Assembly (NCBI RefSeq): GCF_900116555.1
Contig: NZ_FPAT01000011.1
Coordinates: forward strand, 62,001-126,000
DNA from: Actinopolyspora lacussalsi subsp. righensis
Lineage (GTDB): Bacteria > Actinomycetota > Actinomycetes > Mycobacteriales > Pseudonocardiaceae
Direction: 5' to 3'
Length of the DNA stretch: 64,000 nucleotides
The notes under the pieces were generated by a model, which had not been told where the DNA came from, searched no databases, and saw nothing but the letters and a program-made list of their open reading frames with translations. The position numbers and the translations under genes were made by a program. Of this stretch, positions 47,666 through 57,406 are shown one piece after another; the stretch's first letter is position 1; each line of letters opens with the position of its first letter.

Positions 47666-48418
47666 TCAGTGGTCACGACCGAAAAGTCCGTTGAGCCGGT
47701 TGAAGGTGCCGGGCATGCCCCCCTGCAGCCGGGACGCCGCGCCCAGCCAGCGGGGTACGAAACTCTCCCGGCTGCCCTGTTCGATCGCTCTCACGATCCG
47801 GGAAGCCACCAGCTCGGCCGAGACCTGCCGGGGAAACCCGCGTTCGTAGGCCCTGCCGCGTCGCCGGAAGAACGGAGTGCGTACCGCGCCGGGCAGTACG
47901 GTCGTGACTCCGATGCCGGTATCGTCGATCTCGTGTCGCAACCCGGTCGCGAAGGCACGTAGTCCCGCCTTGGTCGCCGAGTAGACGGCCTCGTCGCGCA
48001 CTCCTACGGCGGCGATCGACGAGACGAAAACGACGTGTCCACCGCCACGCTGCCGCATGTCGGGCAACAGCAGGCGGGTCAGCTCCAGCGGCGCCGCCAG
48101 ATTCACGGCGAGCAATCGGTGGACGTGCTCGCTCGGCATGGTGGTGAACTCCCCGGCCCAACCGATTCCGGCGTTGTTGATCAGGATGTCCGCCCCGGCC
48201 GCCACGTCGGCGACCCGGGGGAGTTCTTCGGACCGGGTGAGATCGGCCGTCACAGTCCGAGCTCCGGTCATCTCCGCGACGTGCCGCAGCCCGCGTTCGT
48301 GGCGACCGACCAGGATCAGTTCGCACCCCCGCCGCGCCAGCGACCTCGCGGTGGCCGCGCCGATCCCGGAGGATCCACCGGTCAGCAGCACCGTTCGCCC
48401 GTCGAGACCGAACCGCAT
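47666..48418 (-). CDS. Short-chain dehydrogenase/reductase
   Basis: A 250-aa SDR with the cofactor loop LTGGSSGIGAATARSLARRG, the NNAGIG motif, and the catalytic set Ser (SSIAAVG) with Tyr-X3-Lys (YSATK). The basic residue after the loop suggests NADP. The C-terminal region is longer and hydrophobic, as in SDRs acting on lipids. It lies 88 bases downstream of the DMT transporter on the same strand and may be in one unit with it and the acyltransferase fusion. Confidence 0.88.
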   Translation of the reverse strand: MRFGLDGRTVLLTGGSSGIGAATARSLARRGCELILVGRHERGLRHVAEMTGARTVTADLTRSEELPRVADVAAGADILINNAGIGWAGEFTTMPSEHVHRLLAVNLAAPLELTRLLLPDMRQRGGGHVVFVSSIAAVGVRDEAVYSATKAGLRAFATGLRHEIDDTGIGVTTVLPGAVRTPFFRRRGRAYERGFPRQVSAELVASRIVRAIEQGSRESFVPRWLGAASRLQGGMPGTFNRLNGLFGRDH

Positions 48419-48506
48419 TCGTTCACCTGCCTTTCCTTCGGCAACCCCATCCCCGTGGGTGAGAGAGAACCGATCCCGCGGGTATCGTCCTCGGTCGGGG
48501 GAGTGG

Positions 48507-49430
48507 CTACCCCCAGGTCACTGTTCCACCATCACCGAGGGAGTCGTTGTTCTCGATTTCCCTCCGCAGCGACTCACCCCGATGCGTGAGCAACACGATT
48601 CCGCCGACGATCGCCACGGCGGCCACTGCCTGGCCCCCCAACACCGCCGGAGTGGAGACCACCTCCTCGCCGAACCAGCCGATTCCGATCGCCACCCCCA
48701 CCAGCGGGTCCACGGTGGTGATCACCGCGAGAGCGGGGGAGATCAGTTTTCCCTGTTGAAAGGCATTCTGGCTCAACAGGAAACCACACGGGCCGACGAG
48801 GCACACCGCGTAGAGCACCCAGTGCTGGAACGGTTCGACGAAGCCACCCGCGCGGAATTGACTCGCCACCACCTTCATCAGCCCCGCGGTCACCCCGTAG
48901 ATCACCCCGGTCGCCAACGCCAGCGCGATCACCCGGATCTCGCCGGGGAAACGCGAAGCGGCCAACAGACACACCACCGTGATCACTCCGAGCAGTACCG
49001 CGAGCGGGATCGCCTGTGGCTCTATGGTCTCGTCGCCGCCCACCGGACGCGCCAGCAGCAGGAAAGCGGCGAGGCCACTCATGCACCCGAGTGCGCCCAG
49101 TACGACGATCCGGTCCAGCTTGCGGTGCGCCAGCCAGGCCGCGTGCAGGGCGGCGAACAGCACGCTGGTCACCAGCAGCGGCTGGACCAACATCAAGGGG
49201 CCGTAGGCCAGCGCCACTACCTGCAGGGACAGGCCCACGATGACCGTGCCGACACTGGCCAGCCATATCGGCTTGCGTACCAACTCCAGCAACAGGCGTG
49301 GGTTGAGAGTCCGGATACTTGGCACCTGTTTGGTGGCCCGCTGCTGTACCGCGCTGGCCATGCCGAAACTCGCGGCGCCGACCAGCGCCGCCGGAACCGC
49401 TATCGTGAACCAGGCCCCCGTCGCGGTCAA
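48507..49430 (-). CDS. DMT-superfamily transporter
   Basis: A 307-aa membrane protein with nine or ten helices (for example AVPAALVGAASFGMASAVQQRA and FGEEVVSTPAVLGGQAVAAVAIVGG). The pattern of helix 1 followed by QQRA resembles the Mg-transport/EamA-like branch of the DMT superfamily; the substrate is unknown. The TTG start shares bases with the stop of the fusion gene (TTGA), with GAGGA eight bases upstream, so the two are coupled. Confidence 0.82.
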   Translation of the reverse strand: MTATGAWFTIAVPAALVGAASFGMASAVQQRATKQVPSIRTLNPRLLLELVRKPIWLASVGTVIVGLSLQVVALAYGPLMLVQPLLVTSVLFAALHAAWLAHRKLDRIVVLGALGCMSGLAAFLLLARPVGGDETIEPQAIPLAVLLGVITVVCLLAASRFPGEIRVIALALATGVIYGVTAGLMKVVASQFRAGGFVEPFQHWVLYAVCLVGPCGFLLSQNAFQQGKLISPALAVITTVDPLVGVAIGIGWFGEEVVSTPAVLGGQAVAAVAIVGGIVLLTHRGESLRREIENNDSLGDGGTVTWG

Positions 49431-51997
49431 CGTTGTGCTTCCTCACGGGTGGTCCCCGGCCGTGGGGTGGATTCGGTCCGGGCTCGCAACTGCCGGAAGC
49501 AGGAGCGCAGCTGCTCGCACAGCCGGGAGGGCAGCCACTCCAGCCGAGCGTCGGCGGTGATCCCCACACCCACCGTATCGCCCCAGCTGATCAGCCCCAT
49601 CGCCGTTCCGACGCCGGGAGCGAGCGGAAGGATCGGCAGCACCTCGGCCACCAACGCCCCCCAGACCCGTGGCGGGCGGCGCGAACCCGGCATGGCGGAT
49701 ACCAGCGCGTTGAAGAATCGACGCTGGTAGATAGTCCGCACCAGCGGCCGGTGCAGCGGAGTGGGAAGCATCCCCAACGCCGCCATGGCGATGCCCGCCG
49801 CCGCCGGTTGCCCGTCGTGCTGTCCCGCGTTCAGCCGTTCCGCCACTTCACGCAGGCGCTGTTCCGCGTCCATGGGACCCACCGGGAGGTCCACCGAGAC
49901 CGCTACCGTGTGGTTCCCGAACATCTCCGCCGTCGGTGTGTCCCGAGGTGAACGCGTGGTACGCGGCACCATCACCCGCATGTGCTGTCCCGGACCGGTG
50001 CCGGTTCGTTCGGCGAGCGTGCGGTGCAGCGCCTCGGCGGTCAAACCGATCAGCAGCACACTGCTGGGGATGCCGCGGGCGCGTGCCTGTGCGCGTACTT
50101 CGCCGGTGGGCAGCTCCGCGGTGTCGAACACCCGGCCGGAGGTGCTGTCCCCGTCCAACGGGCTCAGCGGCGCCGGTCCCGCCGTGGCCAGCTTCCACAT
50201 CCCCCGCGCCACGGTCAGTGCCGTGCGCCCCCGGGAAGTGACGAGGGAACGGATCGCGGCGGACGCCGTGGCCCTTCGCTCGTTGCGCGGAGGCGGTGAA
50301 TCCCGCTCCCGATCGTCGGCGCTGTCACGCAGCAAGCGCACCAGGGTGTTCGTGACCGCGATGCCGTCACCCAGCGCGTGGTGCAACTTCGCGAGGATCA
50401 ACGTTTCGGTGTCCGTGCGCAGCACCCTCAGTTGCCAGGGAGGGCGATCCGTGGGTACCGCGGCGGTGAAGAACTCCCGCACCACCTCGTCGCGTTCCGG
50501 GGAGGTGCGATGATCCAGATGTTGCCACGGCTCGATACGCCGAACGGTGTGCCACCGCGGGCCGCGAGCGCCTCGTTGGACCAGGGTGTTGCGCAGCATC
50601 GGTAGTGCTCGGGCACGTCGTTCGATCAGCTCGGCGAGGTGCCCGGCCCACTGTTCGGCGGTTCTCTCCTCGGGCGCCTCTCGCAGGCGCAGCACGGCGC
50701 CGGTCTGCTGGGGTACCACCGCGTCCGCCGCGTGCACGAAGAACCGGTCGGAGGAGCGCAACCGTCGCGCGCCGCGGTGCCTGGGCAGTTCGGCGAGTGC
50801 GGCCACCTGCTCGGTGAACTCCCCCGCGGTCGCCTGTCCCAGGGCACGCTGTTCGTCGCGTCGTAGTCGTTCGGGGCTGGCGGTGAGTTCGTGCAGCGTC
50901 GCCGCCAGCGAGTCGGAGGTCGGGCACAGTTCCGCCAGACCCGCTCGTGCCATGAGTTCCGCGTTGGCTCGACCGTGTCCGGCGATCGGTTCGAACATGA
51001 TCACCGTGCGGCCACAGGCCATCGTCTCCAACGCGGTGGCACCTCCAGCGTTGGAGATCACCACATCCGCCGCGGCCGTCAACCCCGGCATGTCGTCGCA
51101 CCAGCCCAGCGCCAACAAGCTCCGCTCTGTGGTGTCGCGTTCCGCCAGTCGCGCGCGCAGCTGCTCGTTACGGCCACACGCCACGATCACCCGGTCGACG
51201 CGGGATTCGGCCAGCGCCGTGTCCACGGCGCGTTCCACCGAACCGAACGACAGCGAGCCGCACGCGATCAGGACCTGAAAACCCTCGGTCGGCATGCCCA
51301 GTGACCGCCGGGCCTCCTCCCTGTCGCGAGGACGGAACGCCGCGGAAACGGGAGGTACGCTCACTGCCGCCGTGGCGTCGGGCTGCGCACGGTGGAGCGC
51401 TCGCAGGCTGGCTTCGCTCATCACGTAGTGCAGGTCGATCTCCGGGTACACCCAGAACGGGTGCGGGCAGAAGTCCGAAACCACGGCCGAAACCGGTTTT
51501 TCCAGCTCGCCACGGCGACGCAGCCGATCCAGCCCGGCAGTGGCCATCGGGTAGGTCGAGATCACCAGATCCGGTTCCCACCGTCGGATTCGACGGCGAA
51601 GCGGTGGTCCGACCCAAGCTCCCACGAAACGTCGAGAAGCGGTGGCGAACCAGTGCCACCGCCACAGCGCGTCGTAGAACAGGTCGTACAACCACGGGGT
51701 GGATTCCACGTTGCGGACGTAGATCCATCGGAACAGTGGTCCGACTCCCGGACCCATCATCCGCAACGTGTCCAGACGTGCCGTTTCGCATTCGGGCCAG
51801 AGCCGTCGCGCCGCTTCCTCGATGGCCCGGGCCGTCGCGTTGTGCCCCTCACCGATATCGGCACTGACCAGCAGTATTCGTTCCGGGGAGCGACCGTTCG
51901 GGTGATGGGAGGTCACCGGCCAAAGTCCTTCCGTGCTCTCGGTGTCTCGTAGCGGGGCAACGGCGCTGTCGCTGGTCGGCTCGCCGGAAGCACGCAC
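49427..51997 (-). CDS. Fusion protein: MGDG-synthase-like glycosyltransferase plus wax-ester-synthase/diacylglycerol acyltransferase
   Basis: About 856 residues. Residues 30-420 form a GT-B glycosyltransferase like monogalactosyldiacylglycerol synthase: ILLVSADIGEGHNATARAI, SDFCPHPFWVYPEID, then the donor-binding SNAGGATALETMACGRTVI. From about 430 on comes a WS/DGAT-type acyltransferase, starting RRLRSSDRFFVHAADAV, with the catalytic motif HHALGDG (about 538-544), PRTTRSP and the WS/DGAT C-terminal region (NALVSAMPGSRRPP). Both halves are full length with intact motifs. A lipid glycosylation plus acylation role in the inner leaflet is inferred. The start is uncertain: GTG 51997 (GGAG seven bases upstream), GTG 52033 and GTG 51916 are all in frame. 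Confidence 0.85.
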   Translation of the reverse strand: MRASGEPTSDSAVAPLRDTESTEGLWPVTSHHPNGRSPERILLVSADIGEGHNATARAIEEAARRLWPECETARLDTLRMMGPGVGPLFRWIYVRNVESTPWLYDLFYDALWRWHWFATASRRFVGAWVGPPLRRRIRRWEPDLVISTYPMATAGLDRLRRRGELEKPVSAVVSDFCPHPFWVYPEIDLHYVMSEASLRALHRAQPDATAAVSVPPVSAAFRPRDREEARRSLGMPTEGFQVLIACGSLSFGSVERAVDTALAESRVDRVIVACGRNEQLRARLAERDTTERSLLALGWCDDMPGLTAAADVVISNAGGATALETMACGRTVIMFEPIAGHGRANAELMARAGLAELCPTSDSLAATLHELTASPERLRRDEQRALGQATAGEFTEQVAALAELPRHRGARRLRSSDRFFVHAADAVVPQQTGAVLRLREAPEERTAEQWAGHLAELIERRARALPMLRNTLVQRGARGPRWHTVRRIEPWQHLDHRTSPERDEVVREFFTAAVPTDRPPWQLRVLRTDTETLILAKLHHALGDGIAVTNTLVRLLRDSADDRERDSPPPRNERRATASAAIRSLVTSRGRTALTVARGMWKLATAGPAPLSPLDGDSTSGRVFDTAELPTGEVRAQARARGIPSSVLLIGLTAEALHRTLAERTGTGPGQHMRVMVPRTTRSPRDTPTAEMFGNHTVAVSVDLPVGPMDAEQRLREVAERLNAGQHDGQPAAAGIAMAALGMLPTPLHRPLVRTIYQRRFFNALVSAMPGSRRPPRVWGALVAEVLPILPLAPGVGTAMGLISWGDTVGVGITADARLEWLPSRLCEQLRSCFRQLRARTESTPRPGTTREEAQR

Positions 51998-52094
51998 CGT
52001 CCTTCTCCGCAAGACCGTATCGCCCTCGGACACGTTTGGCGATCAGGCGGTCGCAGTGAGTCGCGAAAGTTTCACCGCTCCGTCCGGCAACGGA

Positions 52095-52418
52095 TCAGTC
52101 CCGCGGCGGTAATTCCGCCACGGACGTCACGTCGCGTCCCGCTCTGCCGACCTTGGCGGCTCCGCCGGGGGAACCGAGGCCGGTAATCTCGAAGAACTCG
52201 GTGTTGAACGTGGTGTATTCGGCCCATTCGTCCGGCACGTCGTCCTCGTAGTAGATGGCTTCCACCGGGCACACCGGCTCGCACGCTGCGCAGTCGATGC
52301 ACTCGTCGGGATGGATGTAGAGCATCCGCTCTCCCTCGTAGATGCAGTCCACCGGACATTCGTCGATGCAGGACCTGTCGAGTACGTCCACGCACGGCTG
52401 AGTAATTACGTAGGTCAC
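52095..52418 (-). CDS. fdxA: 7Fe ferredoxin
   Basis: A 107-aa ferredoxin with both cluster motifs. The first is of the 3Fe-4S type (CVDVLDRSCIDECPVDC) and the second is of the 4Fe-4S type (CIDCAACEPVCP). It passes electrons in the cytoplasm; no partner oxidoreductase is beside it. The GTG start (MTYVITQPC) follows GGGAG by nine bases. Open frame further upstream is non-coding in character. It is divergent from the DeoR gene. Confidence 0.93.
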   Translation of the reverse strand: MTYVITQPCVDVLDRSCIDECPVDCIYEGERMLYIHPDECIDCAACEPVCPVEAIYYEDDVPDEWAEYTTFNTEFFEITGLGSPGGAAKVGRAGRDVTSVAELPPRD

Positions 52419-52606
52419 GAGGAGATCTCCCGGGGCAGAGGGGAAGTGATTTCGCCCGCTGGACGTACCCAGTGATGGCGTGTTCGATGCAGATCGGAGA
52501 TCGACCACCGGGATCGGTGGTAGCGATTGATACGTTGTTCGGGGCGGGATCCCGGGCACCTCCGCGGTCGAACAACCTTCGCGGTGCCCTCGAGTGAGCG
52601 TGAGGA

Positions 52607-53401
52607 ATGAGCAGGACATCCAAAGGGGCGCGTTCGCGGGAGCAGCGTCAGCAGCAGATCGTCGACTACGTGCTGGAACGTGGTTCCGCGAGCGCGGCCG
52701 AACTCGCCGATCTCGTGGGCGTGAGTCTGATGACCGTGCACCGTGATCTCGACGAACTGGCCAGGCGTGGGCTGCTGCGCAAGTTTCACGGTGGGGTCTC
52801 CGCACAACCCTCCACCGTCTTCGAGGGCAGTTCGGAGTACCGGATGGGAGCCAACCGGGAACTCAAGGACGCGATCGCGAGGACGGCGCTGCGGCTGGTC
52901 GAACCCGGTGCCTCCATCCTGCTCGACGACTCCACCACCGCACTGACGCTGGCCGGACTGTTGGGGGGCGTGGGGCCGCTCACGGTCGCCACCAACTACC
53001 TGCCCGTAATCCAGGAGCTCAAGTCGTTGCCCGATGTGCACCTGATCTGTCTCGGTGGCAACTACTCGGCCACCCACGATTCCTTTCTGGGGCTGCCCTG
53101 TATCGAGGCGGTGGGAGCGTTGTCGGTGGACATGGCTTTCGTGTCCACCTCGGCGATGAACGCGACGATGACCTTCCACCAGGAGCACGAGCTGGTGCAG
53201 GTCAAACGAGCCATGCTCGACGCGGCGGCCACCAGCGTGTTGCTGATGGATTCGAGCAAGATGCCGCGCAAGGCGCTGCACCGCATGGCTCCGCTTGGGG
53301 ACTACGACAAGCTCGTCGTCGACGACGGGGTCGACCCCGAACTGCTCGCCGCCGCCGGTGACGTGATCGATGTGGCCGTGGCACCCACCGGAAACGTCTG
53401 A
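52607..53401 (+). CDS. DeoR/GlpR-family transcriptional regulator
   Basis: A 264-aa regulator. The N-terminal helix-turn-helix (SAAELADLVGVSLMTVHRDLDELARRGLL, in pieces) is of the DeoR type, and the C-terminal domain has the sugar-phosphate fold (ILLDDSTTALTLAGLL, VATNYLPVIQEL, LLMDSSKMPRKALH). It likely senses a phosphorylated sugar. No sugar-use genes stand beside it, so its targets are unknown. The ribosome binding site is weak. Confidence 0.9.
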   Translation: MSRTSKGARSREQRQQQIVDYVLERGSASAAELADLVGVSLMTVHRDLDELARRGLLRKFHGGVSAQPSTVFEGSSEYRMGANRELKDAIARTALRLVEPGASILLDDSTTALTLAGLLGGVGPLTVATNYLPVIQELKSLPDVHLICLGGNYSATHDSFLGLPCIEAVGALSVDMAFVSTSAMNATMTFHQEHELVQVKRAMLDAAATSVLLMDSSKMPRKALHRMAPLGDYDKLVVDDGVDPELLAAAGDVIDVAVAPTGNV

Positions 53402-53494
53402 CCCGAAGTTCGGGTGGTCCCAGGACCGGAACGAAGGCCACGCGTGGCAACCTCACTACGGTCGACGAGCGAACACCATCGGTCCCGGGACGCG

Positions 53495-53905
53495 TTACTC
53501 GCCCGCGGCGCGCAGCATCTCGGCGAGGTCGGGAGGGAGCTGTGCGACGGTGTCCTCGATCTCCTCTTCGGGGACCCAGTACAGCAGCACCGCGAACACC
53601 GCCTCGACCCGCCGTTCCACCACGTCGAGGTCGACCGTGTCGATTTCACCGCTGACCCGGTCGAGGAAGGTCTCCCTGTCGAAGGCGACCGCCTGCCCCT
53701 CGAACCGGTACAGCTCTTCCCGCAGTTCCGGGGGCAGCGCCGGAGCGAGATCGTAGAGCTGTCCCGCGGCAAGCCGCTCGGAAAGAGCGCGTAACGACGC
53801 ACGCGCCAGTCGGTCGGCCTCGGTGCCGTCGGACAACTCGGCCCGCTGCCGGACTTGTTCCAGGAAGCTGGCCATGGTCGGACCGGCCGGTTCCGGATGT
53901 GCCAT
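53495..53905 (-). CDS. DUF2267 family protein
   Basis: A 136-aa soluble helical protein. RALSERLAAGQLYDLAPALPPELREELY (in pieces) and DTVAQLPPDLAEMLR are the repeated Leu-Pro-Pro-Asp/Glu-Leu motifs of the DUF2267 family, whose function is unknown. The ATG follows AAGGA by five bases. There is an alternative ATG ten codons downstream (MASFLEQVRQR). Confidence 0.82.
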   Translation of the reverse strand: MAHPEPAGPTMASFLEQVRQRAELSDGTEADRLARASLRALSERLAAGQLYDLAPALPPELREELYRFEGQAVAFDRETFLDRVSGEIDTVDLDVVERRVEAVFAVLLYWVPEEEIEDTVAQLPPDLAEMLRAAGE

Positions 53906-54058
53906 CCTCGTCCTTCCACTGTCTGTGACCGTTCAGCGTTTCGTACCCGGTTCACCGGAGATCGAAACCCCACGGCGGAGTCCCCGCGTCGGGGAACACG
54001 AGTGCCGCCGCGCCGGTCTGTCGTGTTCGGACCGTACAGGGGACGGGGCGGTGAACGC

Positions 54059-54715
54059 TCAGCGCCGCCTTGCCAACGTGATCCCGTCGCTGATCGGCAG
54101 CATGGTCAACTCGACGCGCTGGTCCCGCAGCGCGTACCGGTTGAACTCGTGGATGGCGTGGGCGCTCTCGTCCTGTCGCTCGTGGAGCACTCGTCCACCG
54201 GCCAGCACGTTGTCCACCACGATGAAGCCCCCGGAGCGGGTACGCGGCACGATCTCGTTCCAGTACGCGATGTAGCCCGTCTTGTCGGCATCGATGAAAC
54301 TCAGGTCGATCACGGCCGCGTTCTCCAGCGCGCGCAGGGTGTCCAGCGCCGGGGCCAGCCGTAGTTCGATGCGTTCGGATACACCTGCCCGGTGCCAGAA
54401 GTGCCGTGCCACATCGGTGTACTCGGTACTCACGTCACAGCACAACAACCGGCCGTCCTTGCCGAGGCCGCGCGCGATCGCCAGTGCCGAATAACCGGTG
54501 AACGTCCCCACCTCCACCGCGTACTCCGCCCGAATCGCCTTGGCCAGCAGCGTCAGCAGCGAAGCCTGTTCCGGTGAGATCTGCATGTCCGCGCTGTCGG
54601 GCAGCAACCGCTGGGTGTCCTCGATCAACTCCAGCTGCAGGGTATCGGGGCGTGGTCCGTGTCGCAGCAGGTACTCGTGCAGTTGTTCGTCGAGCTGGGC
54701 CGACTTGCGAGTCAC
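54059..54715 (-). CDS. Class I SAM O-methyltransferase (family 3)
   Basis: A 218-aa cation-dependent O-methyltransferase of the catechol/caffeoyl-CoA type. [18 protein letters not shown] is the SAM-binding motif, and [17 protein letters not shown] with [11 protein letters not shown] are the metal-binding Asp-Asp-Asn positions. The substrate is unknown. The start is a GTG ([12 protein letters not shown]) without a strong ribosome binding site. It faces away from qcrB. Confidence 0.88.
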   Translation of the reverse strand: MTRKSAQLDEQLHEYLLRHGPRPDTLQLELIEDTQRLLPDSADMQISPEQASLLTLLAKAIRAEYAVEVGTFTGYSALAIARGLGKDGRLLCCDVSTEYTDVARHFWHRAGVSERIELRLAPALDTLRALENAAVIDLSFIDADKTGYIAYWNEIVPRTRSGGFIVVDNVLAGGRVLHERQDESAHAIHEFNRYALRDQRVELTMLPISDGITLARRR

Positions 54716-54940
54716 ATCGCCGACGCTACCCGTACGATCCCGCTCCGCAACTCGTCGAGGCTTCCCTCGCCCCGTCAGGGGCGGTGCGTGCTCCTTTCGG
54801 CGTCGCCCGTGCCGAAGAGCACCGGCAACCGTGCGGTGTGGACGAGCGGGGTGCCGCTCCTGGCTCGCGTAGTGGAACAGGGCTGTTTACGCTGGCGAGC
54901 GAGTGTCAGGTCAATCGCCGGACGGGCCCGAAAGGCAGGC

Positions 54941-56620
54941 GTGATCGTCGCCATGAGCAGATTGACGCGGCCTACGAAGCAGTCCAGCAGGGCGTACCGC
55001 GCCGCTGCGGCCCAGGCGAACGAGGCCGATCAACGGTTGCAGTTGGCATCCGGCATGCGACGACAGATGAACAAGGTGTTCCCCACGCACTGGTCCTTCC
55101 TGCTGGGCGAGATAGCGCTCTACACGTTCATTCTGCTGTTGTTGACCGGCACGTACCTGGCGTTCTTCTTCGATCCCTCGATGGCCGAGGTGACTTACCA
55201 GGGCGCTTTCACCAATCTGCGCGGTGTCGAGATGTCACGTGCCTACGAGTCGACACTCAACATCTCCTTCGAGGTGCGTGGCGGCATGTTCGCACGGCAG
55301 ATCCACCACTGGGCCGCCCTGCTGTTCCTGGTGGCGATCGTGGCGCACATGTTCCGCATTTTTTTCACCGGTGCCTTCCGCCGGCCACGCGAAACCAACT
55401 GGATCCTGGGAATCCTGCTTTTCATCACCGGAATGTTCGAGGGCTTCACCGGGTATTCGCTGCCGGACGACCTGCTTTCCGGAACCGGAGTTCGTATCGC
55501 CTCCGGGATCACGCTTTCGATTCCGGTGATCGGCACTTGGCTGCATTGGTTGCTCTTCGGCGGCGAGTTCGTCGGGGACGAGATCATTCCGCGTTTCTAC
55601 ATGATCCACATATTTCTACTCCCCGGTATCATTCTCGGGTTGATCGCCGTTCACCTGGCTCTGGTCTGGTATCAGAAACACACTCAGTTTCCCGGCGTGC
55701 GCCGCAGCGAGAGCAATGTCGTCGGAGTGCGGATCATGCCGATCTTCGCGGTGAAGGCGGGCGGTTTCTTCGCGGTGGTCGTGGGCGTCACCGCCATAAT
55801 GGGTGGGGTATTCCAGATCAACCCGATCTGGAACCTCGGACCCTACATCGCCTCGATGGTCTCGGCCGCCTCGCAACCCGACTGGTACATGATATGGACC
55901 GACGGCTTGGGTCGACTGTGGCCACCGTGGGAGGTCTATCTCTGGGGACAGGCAACCATCCCGGCACCGTTCTTCCCGCTGATCGGCGGTATGACAGCGG
56001 TGTTCACCCTGGCACTGGCCTACCCCTTCCTGGAGCGCAAGCTCTCCGGTGACGAGGCACACCACAACCTGCTGCAACGGCCCAGGGATGTTCCGGTGCG
56101 TACCGGCCTCGGAGCCATGGCGATCACTTTCTTCGTGATCGTGCTGCTCAGCGGTGCCAACGACATCATCGCGTTCAAGTTCGACATCGCGTTGGAAGCC
56201 ACGACCTGGATGGGGCGTATCGGTGTGCTGCTCGCCCCACCGGCCGCCTACTACATCGCTTATCGCATCTGCATCGGGCTGCAGCGAGCCGATCGGCAGG
56301 TGCTCGAACACGGTATCGAGACGGGCATCGTCAAGAGACTGCCGCACGGTGAGGTCATCGAGTTGCATCAGCCACTCGGGCCCACCGACGAACACGGCCA
56401 CCCCGAACCGCTCTCCTACCAGGGAGCGCCGATTCCCAAGAAGATGAACAAGCTCGGTGCTGCCGGACGTCCGCTTCCCGGCAGCCTGCTGTGGCCCGAC
56501 CCTCCGGAGGAGACCGAGCAGTTGCGCGAGGCGGAACGCCGTGAGGCCGAGGAGCCGGAACGCCCGCAACCGAGGGAACCGGAACTGCCCAGTGGGCGGC
56601 CACGCGACGTGACGGAGTGA
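54941..56620 (+). CDS. qcrB: Cytochrome bc1 complex cytochrome b subunit, orphan copy
   Basis: About 559 residues. The heme-ligating pairs are visible ([37 protein letters not shown]), and the quinol-site motif is PDWY ([13 protein letters not shown]), the actinobacterial form of PEWY. Eight or nine helices are followed by a long charged tail rich in Glu, Arg and Pro, typical of actinobacterial QcrB. It should oxidise menaquinol in the membrane. In this phylum qcrB normally follows ctaE, qcrC and qcrA; none is here. Start: GTG 54941 behind AAAGG, or ATG 54953 (MSRLTRPT). Confidence 0.93.
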   Translation: MIVAMSRLTRPTKQSSRAYRAAAAQANEADQRLQLASGMRRQMNKVFPTHWSFLLGEIALYTFILLLLTGTYLAFFFDPSMAEVTYQGAFTNLRGVEMSRAYESTLNISFEVRGGMFARQIHHWAALLFLVAIVAHMFRIFFTGAFRRPRETNWILGILLFITGMFEGFTGYSLPDDLLSGTGVRIASGITLSIPVIGTWLHWLLFGGEFVGDEIIPRFYMIHIFLLPGIILGLIAVHLALVWYQKHTQFPGVRRSESNVVGVRIMPIFAVKAGGFFAVVVGVTAIMGGVFQINPIWNLGPYIASMVSAASQPDWYMIWTDGLGRLWPPWEVYLWGQATIPAPFFPLIGGMTAVFTLALAYPFLERKLSGDEAHHNLLQRPRDVPVRTGLGAMAITFFVIVLLSGANDIIAFKFDIALEATTWMGRIGVLLAPPAAYYIAYRICIGLQRADRQVLEHGIETGIVKRLPHGEVIELHQPLGPTDEHGHPEPLSYQGAPIPKKMNKLGAAGRPLPGSLLWPDPPEETEQLREAERREAEEPERPQPREPELPSGRPRDVTE

Positions 56621-56847
56621 TACCTCGGGAGTGGGTTCGCCCCGGTTCCGCCTGTGGGGCCTCCCCGATACAAGGGACCATCGTCGCTGGACATCTCCGG
56701 GAGTCGGGTCCACAGTATTGGTGCGGACCTTCCGTACGGACCGCGCAGGGCAGCCCGTGTTTCCCGGACGAACGGCGCGGCGCCGCAAGGGGTTCGACGT
56801 GGCCGGCGGGGGGCCGGTTGCCACAGCGAACGGTAGAGGTGATCGAG

Positions 56848-57276
56848 ATGACACAAGCCGGTTCGATCGAGAGGCATCCCGATCTCGTCGAGATGCGGGC
56901 ACGCTACGAGGAGGCGAGCGAAACCCCGCAGGGACAACTCCTGGAGGGGGCCACCCTGCTCGCGGGGGTCTATCTGGCGATCTCACCGTGGGTTGTCCAG
57001 TTCAGCGCCACCAGCTTCGACGTGGCGCTCGGCAATCTGGTCGTCGGGCTGACAGTGGCCGTGCTGGCACTCGGGTTCGCCTCCGCTTACAGCAGGACCC
57101 ACACCGTTGCCTGGGTGGTCCCGTTGCTGGGAGCTTGGGCCGTCATCGCTCCGTTCGTCATCCTGGGAGGCGGAGTCGGCCTGGGGATGCTGCTCAGCAA
57201 TGTGATCACGGGCGGCCTGATCGTGCTGCTCGGTGTGGGGCTGAGCACGTTGGTGATGATGCGCCGTCGGCGCTGA
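56848..57276 (+). CDS. SPW repeat membrane protein
   Basis: A 142-aa protein with four hydrophobic helices. GVYLAISPWVVQFS in the first helix carries the Ser-Pro-Trp motif that names the family; the second repeat, LLGAWAVIAPFVI, has a degenerate version (IAPF). The function is unknown. AGAGGTG lies six bases before the ATG. The gene follows qcrB by 227 bases. Confidence 0.83.
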   Translation: MTQAGSIERHPDLVEMRARYEEASETPQGQLLEGATLLAGVYLAISPWVVQFSATSFDVALGNLVVGLTVAVLALGFASAYSRTHTVAWVVPLLGAWAVIAPFVILGGGVGLGMLLSNVITGGLIVLLGVGLSTLVMMRRRR

Positions 57277-57406
57277 CGAGGTGGTCGACGAACGTGGTCG
57301 ACCCGACGTACCGCACTCGGCGTGCTCGACACGCGGTGGCGGTCGTATCGGGTCGACCACGTGGCCGAAGGGTCGAGCGTTTGGCCGGATAAGCGCGTGC
57401 GGAGAG

